Below are positions 24,018-35,721 of a stretch of DNA of 64,000 nucleotides, in pieces; the stretch's first letter is position 1, and each line of letters starts with the position of its first letter. A program made the position numbers and the translations under genes. This DNA comes from Drechmeria coniospora. Taxonomy: Eukaryota; Ascomycota; Sordariomycetes; Hypocreales; Ophiocordycipitaceae. The stretch is from contig NC_054390.1 in the NCBI RefSeq assembly GCF_001625195.1, forward strand, positions 434,001-498,000, given 5' to 3'. Below the pieces are notes generated by a model. The model was not told the DNA's origin. It ran no database searches and saw only the letters and a program-made list of their open reading frames with translations.

Positions 24018-24536
24018 AGTATATAGTTGAATATGAGAAGCTAGTCCGGCGGAGTTACGGAGTGGGTGTCGCAGCTTTAAGTCGAAAAGGAAACATTAAG
24101 CGCGTTAGCGCCAGGTGGGTAGGTGGGGCAGGTGCCGTTTTGCGGCCGGCGCGCACGAAAAGGTACTTAGAGTTAGGATCGTTGAGTCGGAACGGTGCAG
24201 TCAAAAAGATCGCCAAAACAGTACGGTCGGCGGTAATGAAAAACAACGACCGTACAGGCGAATTAAATCGATCGATAAATATCTCGTCGTTATTGCTGTA
24301 ACGGTCCTGGGGGCTTGGAATTAATTTGCAACGTTAAATCACTTCGTCGGTATCGTTGGCCGTTGTCGGCAGTTCCAAGGTGGCGGTGGGTGGAAAAGAA
24401 TAAAAGAGAAAACAAAGTCGGGCTGTCGGCAGTCCGAGGCGGAAAAAAAAGCGGGTTAGGCAAATGTTGGTGATCCCATGTTACATCATTGATCTTGGCC
24501 TGCAGCAGGTTGTTGCCGCTTGCGTTAGCCTATATG

Positions 24537-24735
24537 TGTAATGGGCGGGCCAGTTCGAAGACAGTCAGGTAAGCAGGTAAGCCTTCTTTTAGAAAACGAG
24601 TAGTATTCAAGACTAAAGCTTGATCCCTTTCAAGCTTCCGTGCTCACACTCCTTTTGTAGCCGGGGCGTACCCAACTCCTAGGGCAACCCCGCCTTCCTG
24701 TCTACCCGAGCTTTTCCCGGGCGCCTGGCCTTACA
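24537..24735. mobile_element. Solo LTR, 199 bp
   Basis: TGTAA..TTACA ends; flanks atatg/gtatg (probable 5-bp target duplication). Internal sequence (cagtcaggtaag, gtagtattcaagactaaagc, cttcctgtctaccc) matches the LTR at 42628-42847. The empty site is preserved in the second copy near 41575. Confidence 0.75.
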
Positions 24736-24759
24736 GTATGGCTGTACCTAATATACTGT

Positions 24760-26290
24760 ATAACAGACAATCTTCCTACAATTATCGGCATTGTGTATAT
24801 AGTTCTAGACTAGTCTATCTAACAGTAGGCAGTCGGTTAGATATGGATCAAACGATGTATTTGTTGCCCCAATGCGGCTGTAACCTAATCATTGGCTTTG
24901 CGTATATAGTTCTAGATTAGACTTTCGAATACGAAGCAACCGCTCAGATATGGATCAATCGATATATTTGTGGCTCTATATAGCTGCAACCTTATTATCG
25001 ACTATGTGTATATACTTTTAGATTAGACTTTCCAATACGAGGCAGTCGCTTAGATATGGATCAATCGATATATAGCTTTGTTCTTAAGATTATTGGAGAG
25101 TGATAGGGAATAGTAGAACAATTGCTATTATAACTATGCTCTATTTAGACAATGAGGGGATCGTAATCTGAGCATTAGCTATATTGTTTGCCTGTAAAGA
25201 AAGTTTTATATAGGGTGATAAAAATAAGTGCTATTATAACTAGACTCTATTTAAATGATGAGGAAAGTGGTCTGATTATCAGATGGATCAAACTATACAT
25301 TTGTGGCCCTAATATAACTTTGACCTTATTATTGGCCTTGTGTGTATAGTTCTAGATTAGACTTTCCAATACGCGGCAGTCGGTTAGATATGGATCAAAC
25401 GATATAATTGTGGCCCTACTATAGTTGCAACCTTATTATTGGCCTTGTGTATATAGCCCTAGATTAGACTTTCCAATATGCGGCAGTCGGTTAGATATGG
25501 ATCAAACGATATATTTGTAGCCCTACTATAGTTGCAACCTTATTATTGGCCTTGTGTGTATAGTTCTAGATTAGACTTTCCAATACGCGGCAGTCGGTTA
25601 GATATAGATCAAACGATACATTTGTGGCCCCCGCTATAAATGCAACCTTATTATTGGCTTTGTGTATATAGCTCTAGATTAGACTTTCTAATAGGCAGTA
25701 GTTGGTTAGATATGGATCAATCGTGGCCCTCATATGGCTGCAACCTTATTATTGGCTCTGTATAGAGTTTCGGATTAGACTTTCTAATAGGAGGCAGTCG
25801 GTTAGATGTGGGTCAATCGTGGCCATAATATGGCTTCAACCTTATTATTGGCTTTTTTTTTGGTCTTGGGCTTTGCCCAAATACAATTGTTAAGAGCAGC
25901 AACGGCCCTTATATGCGTGTCTAATTGATAAAGCGTCAGCTTTGTCAATACGTACCCTTTTGCTGGATGAATTAAGGGAGCGCCGCATGGCGCTACGGCT
26001 AGTAGCATGGCCACTGCTTATGCCCTACTGGAGTCAGTCCGTAACAGCTTTGTATTTATAGTTCTACACTAGACTTTCCAATAGGAAGCAGTCGGTTAGA
26101 TATGGATCAATTGATATATAGCTTTTGTTCGAGATTATGGGGGGGTGATAGCCTAATTAAATAATGATGAAAATGGCCTGATTATTGGATAGATCATACC
26201 ATATATTTGTGGCTCTCTAACATGGCTGCAACTTTAGTATCGGCATTGTGTATATATCAAACGATATATAGTTCTTCTTCTAGAGATTAT
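24760..26290. repeat. ~107-bp tandem repeat array, AT-rich
   Basis: Unit landmarks are 'gattagactttccaata', 'ggcagtcggttagatatgg', 'atcaaacgatatatttgtgg' and 'gcaaccttattattggc'. Spacing of the first landmark between 25355 and 25773 is about 107, 107, 108 and 96 bp. The array also appears at 41600-42265. No coding signal. Confidence 0.75.
25850..26035 (-). mobile_element. Possible 5'-truncated LINE/SINE tail
   Basis: Read on the minus strand, this ~180-bp GC-richer insertion in the tandem array ends 'gggcaaagcccaagacc' followed by nine A residues, like the poly-A end of a non-LTR retroposon. Flanks share 'ggcttt/gcttt'. It is too short to identify a family. Confidence 0.3.
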
Positions 26291-26781
26291 GAGAGAGCGA
26301 TATGTTCTCCAGAACAAGCTCCGTTACTGTATTTATTGGTCGGCGTATTAATAAGATAATAAAAACGATTGCTATTATAACTATGCCCTATTTAGACAAT
26401 AAGGGGACAGTAGTTTCAATATTTGCTGCATTTCTTGCTTACAAGCAAGGTTTACACAGGGGTGATGTAAATGACTGCTATTATAACTACACCCCATGTG
26501 AATGACGAAGAAAGTGGTCTGATAATTTGCAAAGTTTTAAGTAATTGATCACTGTGGGGAATGACTTGTCATATTTAACTTTAAGAGGGCCCGTACTATA
26601 TACAATGCAGATAGAGTATGCAAGAAAGTAGTATGCTAAGAAATCGAATATATAAGATATATATAAGAAAAGTCTCTAGAAAGAAATACCCTTAGAAAGA
26701 GTATTGCACTTTAATACTGTACTAAATATTACGAAACGACCTTTTTCACTACGAACTTTTATTATAAAAATCCTATGCATT
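26291..26781. other. 5' flank of the adhesin remnant, duplicated at 43085-43711
   Basis: Homologous to the 5' flank of the 43712 adhesin ('gttctccag', 'attgctattataactatgcc', 'gaaacgacctttt'). It presumably contains a decayed promoter. No gene. Confidence 0.5.
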
Positions 26782-27318
26782 ATGAATATCGAATTATTAG
26801 CAAGATTTATTCTCCTTCTATTGTATGCAAAGTATACCTACCGGAGCAACATACAATAATAAAAAGACAGTATATATTGAATTTCAGCTCTTTAAAATAA
26901 TATGCTTTAACACAACAATAAATAGCATTAATATTCGGTATATTTTACTTCAAGAGCGTATCCGTCCTCATAGAATATCAATGCTAAAGTAGGGATTAGA
27001 ACGTATACTTTATATCCAGGATCGAATACCTTTACGGGACCATTTACTACAATTACTGGCATTGGTATAGGACCTGAACTATCGACAATATCTTTAAATC
27101 CAACGGGAACAGGAAAAACTGGACAATTATAGTAATGGAGCCAAGTATAATACAGGAAAGATTCAAAAGACTATGTAATACAACTATTACTGCAGCTGGA
27201 ACTAGTACCAATACTATTATTTTAACTATGCAACCTTTTAGTACGGATAAGACATGGACGGTAATTATTATCGAAGCGACATCAACATTTACTAGCCCGT
27301 ATACGACTATTACTGTTA
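26782..27318 (+). pseudogene. 5' remnant of an adhesin, duplicate of the 43712 leader
   Basis: Starts with the same ATG and signal peptide as the 43712 gene (MNIELLARFILLLLYAKY), then a one-base insertion shifts the frame, and a further base is lost near 27122. The leader motif, the intron region and the 'TFTGPFTTITGIGIG' segment are all recognisable at the DNA level. Similarity ends at 27318, where an R1 element begins at TTAAAATACT. The repeats and C-terminal domain are gone. It has CAG at the codon that is TAG in the 43712 gene. Confidence 0.7.
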
Positions 27319-27415
27319 AAATACTGGTATTTATACTGGTAAGACTACCCAAATAGGATACTATCCTATTGTTGCTGCTACTAGTAGCAACTGCTAGGAG
27401 TATTACTACTAGTAG
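27319..27415 (+). mobile_element. R1 element, partial copy
   Basis: Begins TTAAAATACTGG and continues 'taagactacccaaatagg' and 'tagcaactgctagg'. Truncated at the start of GC-rich sequence near 27416. Confidence 0.55.
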
Positions 27416-27429
27416 GCCTCCAACCTCCT

Positions 27430-27681
27430 TGCCGGTCGTTTGCCGCCCAGTCATCGCGGCGGCCGTTAAACGGTAGACCGGGCCAAGGCACGCAGAAGAC
27501 GGCGTCGGCGGAGAAGCGTAAGCGTTATCAGACAGAGTTCGAAGAGGACATTGCCGCCAATCGCTCCCAGATCGACCCTCTCTACAGACGGCGCCCGACC
27601 AAGAGCGAGGAGAGCGTCGCCGCCGACCGCCTGCCTGAGGATCCGCTGCACCCCCTCAAGGCTGATGGACGCAACCGTTAG
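27430..27681 (+). pseudogene. GC-rich gene fragment, unrecognised
   Basis: An open plus-strand frame ends at TAG 27679-27681 and reads 'EKRKRYQTEFEEDIAANR' then 'PLYRRRPTKSEESVAADR': charged, with composition like ordinary fungal coding sequence rather than the surrounding repeats. No start or splice site upstream is convincing. It may be the 3' end of a gene carried into the block. Family unknown. Confidence 0.3.
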
Positions 27682-28251
27682 GCCTGGTAGAGATAGCTCC
27701 GTCCAGCATACGCCGTTGCCGTTGTTAACGATAAGAGGAGGAAACCATCTTCGAGTCATGAACTGACGGGGAAGGGAATGTATCGACCAAGGTGCTGCAG
27801 CCGATTGGTACCATGATGGACCGGTTGCCCGTCGAGCTCGCAAGAACCGGCCGATCAGCGATGCAGCCAATACTGCGGCAGAGTGCTCTCCTATCAAGTA
27901 TGCACTATAACTATATTACATGGCGTCCATTATGGCGAGACTAGAGTCCCCCGTCGACTGCCGGATGGTCCCGCGGCGAAATGGTTCGACGGAAAAAAAT
28001 AAGAAGACCACGTCTGGCCGAAATGGCTCGTCGACGGCATGTCGGTCCAACCGTTACTCGCGCTCTCTCGTACCGTCCATCCTTTGCCCGCCGAGTTCTG
28101 CTTCTCCTTCTCGTACTTGGCTGCCCTTTTGGCTTATCTCACCCCGGGCCAGCCTCCTATTCTACCAAGTCCTTGTCCACCTCCCTGGCTAAGGCGGCGG
28201 CCCCGAGCCCCTTGGCGACGAGCTTAAGGATCGCAAAGTCGTTATGCCCTA

Positions 28252-28596
28252 TTATCTGCCGGCCGTGAGTTCCATGCTGTGGCTCTCGCGACGGGTGCCG
28301 TGGTGGCGCCTGGGGCTCGCCGAACCTTGGCCGCCGTCGGAGCTGCCGTCGGCGCTGCCGTCTCGATAGTAACGTTTGCCGCTACGCTCGCGTTCCCGAT
28401 CCTCATCCTTGCGGAGCATCTTATAGGCGCCGACGGCGATGGTACCGGCGATGGCGGCCTTAACGTAGTGCTCCTGGGCGTTGCCCGGTCGGTGGTCGCG
28501 GTTGTTGCGGACGCCCTGCATGATCCGGTCGGCCATGCCGACGATGCTGGTTCCTAGTACGGCCGGATCACGAATAACTTGACGGATGTACGGGCG
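28252..28596 (-). pseudogene. GC-rich C-terminal gene fragment, unrecognised
   Basis: The minus strand reads 'YIRQVIRDPAVLGTSIVG', 'NAQEHYVKAAIAGTIAVG', 'AYKMLRKDEDRERERSG' and a Ser/Gly/Asp-rich tail, with a stop at 28252. The Ala/Gly/Ile stretch resembles a short hydrophobic helix followed by a basic-acidic tail. The 5' side runs into a 'cctgcgtgtgcc' repeat near 28610 and no start is found. It looks like the 3' end of a real gene, now truncated. Function unknown. Confidence 0.35.
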
Positions 28597-28599
28597 AGT

Positions 28600-29830
28600 G
28601 TGTGTGCCCCTGCGTGTGCCCCTGCGTGTGCAATATTAAAGATACCGCGCGCCTACTGGAGGATCGATAGCGAATGTACTTGGATTGAATCGTGCTGTGC
28701 AATATCAAAATGTCCGATGCGAGGACAATGGCTGCAAGTCAAATGGGCACGCCTCGCTAGGTCCGCATATGTATAGGCTCATCCAGTAAGCGGTTTATTA
28801 ACTTTAGATGGACCTTACCAATAGCTAGTACACAAATAAGGTTACAGCCATATTACAGCTACCAATATAGATCTAATAGATAGGTAAAGGAGGAGACCCA
28901 CCTTATACGACTATACCTATAAAATAAGGTTGTATGATAGTATGTATAGGGGTTATGGTTCCCATATACTTAATCAAGACAAGGAATTCTACCAGTCTTA
29001 TGATGCAACAGAGAGAAAAGGGGGTCCGCCCTGACTAGGGCTACAATGAATCAAGGATCGTGAGATGGGTCAGAATCAATCTATTGGTGTTCTTCTTGAT
29101 GATGTTGTTGCCAACCACAAGGTGTCCTCTGGGCCTGCTTAAATAGGCACAGATGTGGACACCGCTACGTAACTAACTACCCGGACTTTAACCCCGTTAC
29201 AGGCCTGTTGACGCGTCGGCGCGACATCTTATCTATGTTCCACATATGTAACTATCTTGTTGTATGATAGTTAATATTGATGCTTTGCAAGACGAATAGA
29301 GCATCTTCCCATAGAAACATTTTCTAGGTTGTACGATTTCCGAGCGTACTGGCAAGCAGACTTTGCGGGTCTGGCAGCATGGTTCTACATTCAATCCAGC
29401 AATACTCCTGCGAAAAGAAAATGGGTCTGCTAACCCTACCTCAAGAAGCCGAAGCAAATGAGATCAGAGTTCTCCGCCGTTGGTACCCAGAATATCGAGA
29501 ACTGTTGGTAGGTCTTATTAAGAGAAATTGCCTCGGAGGGCCGATTGCCTCGTCAGTTCCTAGCAGTTTCGGATAAGAGAATCTAACCGGATGAGAAAAT
29601 CGTCCTAGAGGACGTGGGTGGTACAAATAAAAATACACACAACACGAGGCACGCGCATATAACGCGGGAAATACAAGCGGGAAAGGAATAGGATGTTGTG
29701 TTGGGCCAGAAATAAATAGGAAAGGTAATGCATCCATCCTATCCGGGCGGGGCGGGCGGGCGACAAGAATAATTGAATTGGTTGTACAGTACGAGTACGC
29801 ACGCCTATAAAAACGTATGTGTGTGCTACT
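28600..29830. other. Spacer, no gene supported
   Basis: A short dinucleotide-rich 'cctgcgtgtgcc' repeat lies near 28605-28630; the rest shows no RNA gene, domain or strong repeat. An open frame at 29379-29576 (+) has no recognisable family. Confidence 0.25.
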
Positions 29831-29834
29831 TGCA

Positions 29835-30050
29835 ATACCCTGCGGCAGTACGACTGCCAGCCAATATACTACCGCTGTACTGCACGTGCAAGTAGTATAT
29901 CGAGTTGACGAATTGTACTTGCAATGCAACTTCTCCTCGCTCCGACTTAGTACAACTAAAGGCAGTACTACTGCGAGCCAATTTACTACTGTTGCACGTC
30001 TCGTGCAAGTAGTACTAGGTCGACCAAGCAAGATCATTGATCGGACCGTT
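29835..30050. repeat. R1-related direct repeat pair
   Basis: Two imperfect copies, ~120 bp apart, of 'ggcagtac..actgc.agccaat.tact' followed by 'cgtgcaagtagta'. They resemble the outer end of R1 (actactgccagccaa). Mobile-element relics, family unknown. Confidence 0.4.
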
Positions 30051-30289
30051 GATTGAGACTCTCCTAACTACTATAAGTTGTGCCCGCCAATAGTACTACT
30101 GTTGCGCTCGCTAGGACCTACCCAACTGCAACTAGCAGTTGCTTGTAATCCGATATATCTGGCTAATAGGTCCGGCCCGTATCTGTATCTCGGGGTAGTT
30201 ATAGGAGCGTTTTGCCTATAGTAGTATTGGTTTGGGTCTGTATCGGGATCGCACTACGGCCAGTTTATTCGTTTAGGGTAGGTGGAATT

Positions 30290-31098
30290 TAATATCTCGT
30301 TTTGCAGCGTCAGTGAGTATAGCATCAGTGCTTGCAGCATTAGTGCTTGCACTTACTACAGCATCTATACTTACACCCAGTACAGCTTTAGTACTTGCAG
30401 CATCAGTACTTGCACCCAGCACAGCACTACCTATTCCACAACTACCAAGACAAAGATAGCGCCCCCGCGCAACCCAGATACACCAACAACTATACGCCGC
30501 TACCCGGATACAACAGTTTCAGCAATAAGTCGCAACTACTGTTACGGGGCGGCACTGCAAGACCAGGGGCCACTCGTATTTGTCATGCTTAACTTTCCAT
30601 GTCTCTTTCACTAATGTACAATTGCTGTCCGCGTTAATATACTTTTGTACGCACTAGCGCCAGTAACTTGGCGATGTTGCACGTATCTTACTGGCGTTGC
30701 ATGTGATTATGCGGGCTCGCTTATATAGGGCGCCGACATATCGCAGCGAGCCGTTGCTTGGGCAGCGCCCAAGTAAACATACGGGGTGTAACCGCCACAA
30801 TTACAGCCCAAATACAACGGCTGTCGCTTTAGTTCTGTAGGAAACTGGTAACAAGAGATCTCTTTTAATCAATCAAATTGGTACAAAGGGAGGAAAAGGA
30901 GGTTGCAGTAACGCGACCAACTTATCCCCTCTTTAGCACGCGACGTGCGCTTACGTAATCCTAATCTAGGTCCTTGGATCCAATAGGCGCACGGGTACCC
31001 GTGCATCCAAGTAGTATTACAATAGTATTATGTAAGCGCTGTTTACTCTTAGCAATTGAGTTCGCTTGAGTACAGTACTATACGCAGTTGTGTGTTTT
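30290..31098 (+). repeat. Minisatellite remnant plus segmental duplicate of 5733-6545
   Basis: 30300-30420 holds a few 'gcatcagtgcttgcagca'-type units. From 30421 the sequence is collinear with 5733-6545, including the R2 repeat (30823-31045), but only two decayed units (gcacgtatc, gcatgtgat) stand where the other copy has nine CACGTG sites. Confidence 0.65.
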
Positions 31099-31281
31099 AT
31101 AAGGCATTACGGAAGGTTGAAGAGCTGCAGAAGCTACTTTACATTAACTACTTACCTGGTTTTTCTGGTGTATTTTCTCAATCCTGTAGTCTCCCTTGTG
31201 TACATGCAATAGGGGCCCTACAAGAACAAGATCAACCCCTTTATTTGCAGCTCTTCCATACACAGTAGCGCCTTTGCCGAA

Positions 31282-31641
31282 ATGGCAATCCTCAGGTATT
31301 GCTCGAGCCTCGTTAATATATTAATCGAACAAGATTTGCCTCCACTATCCGATACTGCATTTTTTGTCATCAACAACTGGCTGGTGCTGTATTTGTTGTC
31401 CCATCGATACAACAGCTCAAGGATGTCGAGCAAAACTGCGGCGCGTTACTTCCAACGAGCAATAAATAAAATACCAAAGTACTTCGATACAACATCGAGA
31501 CTACGCATATCCCTAGGCGGAAATAACAAGCTGTTTCAAATAGCAAAACTATACATCAGAGGTAGGCAATTGTATCCTACCACACGACCTATCGGGGGGG
31601 TTCCAAAAGATATACCACCGCCAAATCGCCGTATACGGTAA
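31282..31641 (+). other. Unrecognised open frame, doubtful
   Basis: An ATG-started frame of 119 codons (MAILRYCSSLVNILIEQ; later 'TTSRLRISLGGNNKLF') ends just beyond the 3' end of the minus-strand adhesin pseudogene and overlaps it by ~50 bp. No domain is recognised and there is no Kozak or intron support. It may be chance or an eroded transposon piece. Confidence 0.15.
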
Positions 31642-34600
31642 GATCCGCATCACCAGGTAGGTAGCTGATTGTATTAGAGCCGTCATCCAGTGACGGGCCT
31701 TCGGTTAAAATAACACGCGTAGTGTTGGCGGTCAAATATGGCGCAATTGGTGTTAAGGATACTAAATTCGGGGCCGCGCCTGGCCTACCGGCTAATGGTA
31801 TAGAGATGGTGCCACCAAGAGCTGCAACGTTTTCAACTCCAAGGGTATATTTCATGCAAAAATATGTTTCTGCAGGATAGAGACCTGGTGAATATGATGA
31901 ACGACCAACAAGCCCATCGATTAAAATTGCACACGTCAAGTTCATAAAATTGCGATGTATGTGCAACAATTTCTCCAGAGAAATCGAGACATCCGGCATT
32001 TGAAAGAACCACATGGCTGTTGGTGATTACTTTAAAGCTTAGTGCATAAAATAATGGCATTAGTAAAGCGGAATCTGAAACGCCGCCTAAAGTGGTTGCC
32101 GATATATTTCCTGCTATTGATCCAGCTGTAGAGGGCATAATGTACGGTGGGACGAGAATTCCCAACGCGTTTGAAATTCCAACGTAGCTTGAAAGTCCGC
32201 CATTAAATGTAAAACCGACTGAGAGAGATACTGTTATAGGTATAACTGTTGCAGGACCTCCTGCCTGTAAAGCCGTAATCGATATAGGAGTAATCGTACA
32301 TGGCGAGGGTTCATAGGTATCACTGTTAAAGAATAAAGAGACTGGCACCGGTGTTTGAATAACTATAGTACCAGAGGTAGTACCGGCAGGCGGGATAGTT
32401 ACGGTTCTAGTAAAGGTACCTGTCCAAAGGCCGGTTGAACTAACATAGCCTGGTGGAGTGGTGACAATAATCGTCGTAATACAGTTGACTATACACCCAG
32501 GTAGAGGTAGTATTATACTAGTGCCAGCAGTTGGTCCGAATGTAGTTATGGTGCTCAGGACACCAGTTACAGTAAAAATAATAGATGCATGACAATTAGT
32601 AGTGCAACCAGGCGCTGGCTGAATTGTACTCGTGCCTAGGGTCGGTCCCAATGTCGATATAGTCGTAATGTCGGCAGTTATAGTAACGATAGTCGAGGTA
32701 ATACAGCTAGTGGAACATGCAGATACAGGTGGGATCGTGCTAGTACCAGCAACCGGTCCAAGTGTTGTAACTCTACTCAACCCGCCTGTTTCCGTAACGA
32801 TGATAAATGTAACGCAGTTGACAGTGCACCCAGGCAAAGGCACAATAGTACTAGTACCGGGAATAGGTCCAAACGTTGTAGTTGTAGTACGGCTACCCGT
32901 AAAAGTTACAATAATTGATAGAGTGTAGTTTACACTACATCCAAGAGGCGGTGGAATAGTGCTAGTGCCAGCAGTCGCCCCGAGAGTGGAAAATAGTAGT
33001 CAGACCAACGGTGGCAGTAACAAGAATGCTGGTGACACAATTGACAGTACGTCCAACAGGAGGGGGGATCGTGCTTGTACCGGCCGTTAGTCCAAAGGTA
33101 GTTGTTGTAACAAAGCCTCCGGTTTGCGTAACAATAATACTTGTAACGCAATCGACTGTAGAGCCTGCGGAAGGTGGAATCGTACTGGTACCAACAGTTG
33201 GTCCAAACGTAGTCGAAGTAATAAACCCACCTGTTGCAGTAGCAATAATACCTGTAATACAATTTACAGTACATCCAACAGGAGGGGAAATCGTACTTGT
33301 ACCGGGTATTGGTCCAAAGGTAGTTATTGTAACAAATTCTCCAGTTTCGGTGACGATAATTGATGTAACGCAGTTTACAGTACAGCCCGGGGAAGGTGGA
33401 ATCGTACTAGTACCAGCAGTTGGTCCAAACGCAGTCGAAGTGATAAAGCTACCTATTGCGGTAATAATAATATGTAACACAATCGGTAGTACATCCAACA
33501 GGAGGGAGAATCGTACTTGTACCAGGGGTTGGTCCAAAGGTAGTTGAAGTGACAAGACTACCGGTTTCGGTAACAATGATTTGTACATTCAGGCAGTGGA
33601 GGAATCGTGCTCGTACCAGGGGTTCGTCCAAATGTAGTAGAAGTAGTAACGTTACCTGTTGCCGTAATAATTACTGATGTAATGCAGTTAAAACTGCATC
33701 CTGGAGGCGGTAGAATTATGCTAGTACCAACTTTTGGTCCAAATGTAGTTGAAGTAACAAAGCCACCTGTTATGGTAACAATAATTCTTGTAACTCAATC
33801 GACAATGCAGCCAGACGGAGGTGGAATCGTGCTAGTACCTGCTGTTGGTCCAAATGTTGTCATACTGCTGAATCCTCCTGTGATCGTAACAATAATTTGG
33901 GTAAAGCAGTTAACCGTACATCCTGATGGAGGAGCAATTGTACTAGTACCAGGAGTCGGTCCAAAGGTAGTTGATGTAATGAATCCACCTGTAGCAGTTA
34001 TGATAAGTGTGGTACCACAGTTAACAATACATCCTGGCGGGGGACCAATTGTGCTTGTGCCAGGAATTGGTCCATAAGTAGTAGTTGTAATAATTCCACC
34101 CGTAGAGGTAACTACAACTTGTGTAAAGCAGTTAATACTGCAGCCAGGAAGAGGTGGAATCGTGCTTGTACCTGCTGTTGGTCCAAACGTGGTATCAGTA
34201 CTACATCCTCCGGTAGCAGTTACGATAATCGTTGTACCACAGTTGACTGTGCATCCGGGAGGAGGCCTGACCGTACTGGTGCCAGGAGTTGGTCCATAAG
34301 TAGTAGGTGTAATAATCCCACCCGTTAAGGTAACTACAACCTGTGTGAAGCAGCTAATGGTACAGCCAGGCGAAGGTGGAATTGTATTTGTGCCTGCTGT
34401 TGGTCCAAACGTAGTAAAAGTACTAATTCCTCCCGTAGCAGTCACGATAATCGTTGTACTACAGTTGACTGTGCATCCGGGAGGAGGCCCGACTGTACTA
34501 GTACCAGGAGCTGCCCCATAGGTAGTAGTTGTAATAATCCCACCCGTTAAGATAACTACAACTTGTGTAAAGCAGTTGACGGTGCATCCAGGCGGAGGTG

Positions 34601-35721
34601 GAATCGTGCTTGTACCTGCTGTTGGTCCAAATGTGGTTATACTGCTGAACCCTCCCGTAGCTGTAACAATAATTTGGGTCAAGCAGTTTACTGTACATCC
34701 AGGTGGAGGATCAATTGTACTAGTACCAGGAGTCGGTCCAAAGATAGTTGATGTAATGAATCCACCTGTAGCAGTTACGATAATTGTAGTACCACAGTTA
34801 ACAATACATCCTGGTGCAGGACCAATTGTACTCGTACCAGGAGTAGGGCCATAAGTAGTAGTTGTAATAATCCCACACGTTAAGGTAATTATAACTTGTG
34901 TAAAGCAGTTGGCAGTGCAGCCAGGCAGAGGTGGAATCGTGGTTGTACCTGCTGATGGTCCAAACGTAGTAGCAGTACTTAATCCTATAGTAGCCGTTAC
35001 TATAATTCTAGTTGGGCAGAATCCTGTGCATGCAGGTGACGGCAAGATGGTACTTGTACCCGGCGTAGGACCGTGTGTATATTCCGTGGTCACTCCACCG
35101 GTTACAGTAACGAGGGAAATTGATGTAGGGTCGACAATAATTACAGTTCCAGTCAAGAATGTTCCGGTTGGTTCTATGGTAACCGCTGATCGTCCGGAGC
35201 CGGTTCCGTGACTAGTTATCGTAGTATATGGACCTGTAAAGATTTTTCTCGCCCTGATAGCTACTATAGTTCCAGTCTTATCTGTACCGAATGGTAGTAG
35301 CGATACAACTATATTGCTTGTACCAATTGCAGTAATCGTTGTATACGGCCCTGTATTCTACTTGGCTCTATTATTATAACAGTTCCAGTTTTACCGGTTC
35401 CCGTAGGGTTTAATGAGATTGTTGAAGGAGAAGCACCAGTACCAATGCTGGTAATCGTTATATGCGGTCCTGTAAATGCAGTTTTATCAAGACACAAAGT
35501 ACGCGTCCTAGAATGTTTGTTAGCACCCTATTATGTATTGCTGTACGCAATTCGATTATATCGTACCGAACATGATGGCTTTCTATTGTACTGTTGGAGC
35601 ATATTATTTGCAGTGGCTGAAAATCGACAATAATTGTCCCTTCATTATCTTGTTTCCCTCCTTGAACGAGGTTGAGACAAAAATGAAAAATAGCAAGCTT
35701 TGCAAAATACCTCATAATCAT
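31589..35721 (-). pseudogene. Adhesin with an unrecognised C-terminal domain, broken
   Basis: Exon 1 (35567-35721, 155 nt) encodes a signal peptide and leader (VDFQPLQIICS); a 59-nt intron (35508-35566, branch GCTAAC) leads to Arg52^Thr. The 'TAFTGPHITITSIGTG' segment follows, then a ~10-bp loss near 35365 shifts the frame. About a dozen C-x3-C repeats (GCTVNCFTQ and variants) are open from 35156 to a TGA at 33795-33797 that replaces the second Cys codon (Val-Asp-stop). More frame breaks lie near 33590, 33480 and 32990. The 3' part has a flocculin-like unit (LWTGTFTRTVTIPPAG) and a C-terminal domain unlike GLEYA (TITALQAGG-like text, 'VGFTFNGGLSSYVGISNA', 'PAETYFCMKYTLGVEN'), itself broken near 31950. 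The set of lesions makes a functional product unlikely. Confidence 0.7.
35508..35566 (-). other. Predicted intron in the 35721 adhesin
   Basis: 59 nt, donor GTACGA, branch GCTAAC 11 nt before a CTAG acceptor. Phase 2, Arg52^Thr. It has the best branch site of the family and was used to locate the homologous introns. Confidence 0.75.

Larger units (their letters stand above)
21607..27318 (+). repeat. Large segmental duplication, copy 1
   Basis: Direct duplicate of ~36800-44240. Matching landmarks in order: 'gtctgtaacgtactggttgc' (21611/36809), the copia remnant, the RING-upstream-like segment, TTAGGG repeats, the ~107-bp tandem repeats, and the adhesin leader (26782/43712). It carries two solo LTRs absent from the other copy and lacks the pogo element present there. 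Unduplicated indels occur in the tandem-repeat part. Confidence 0.75.
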
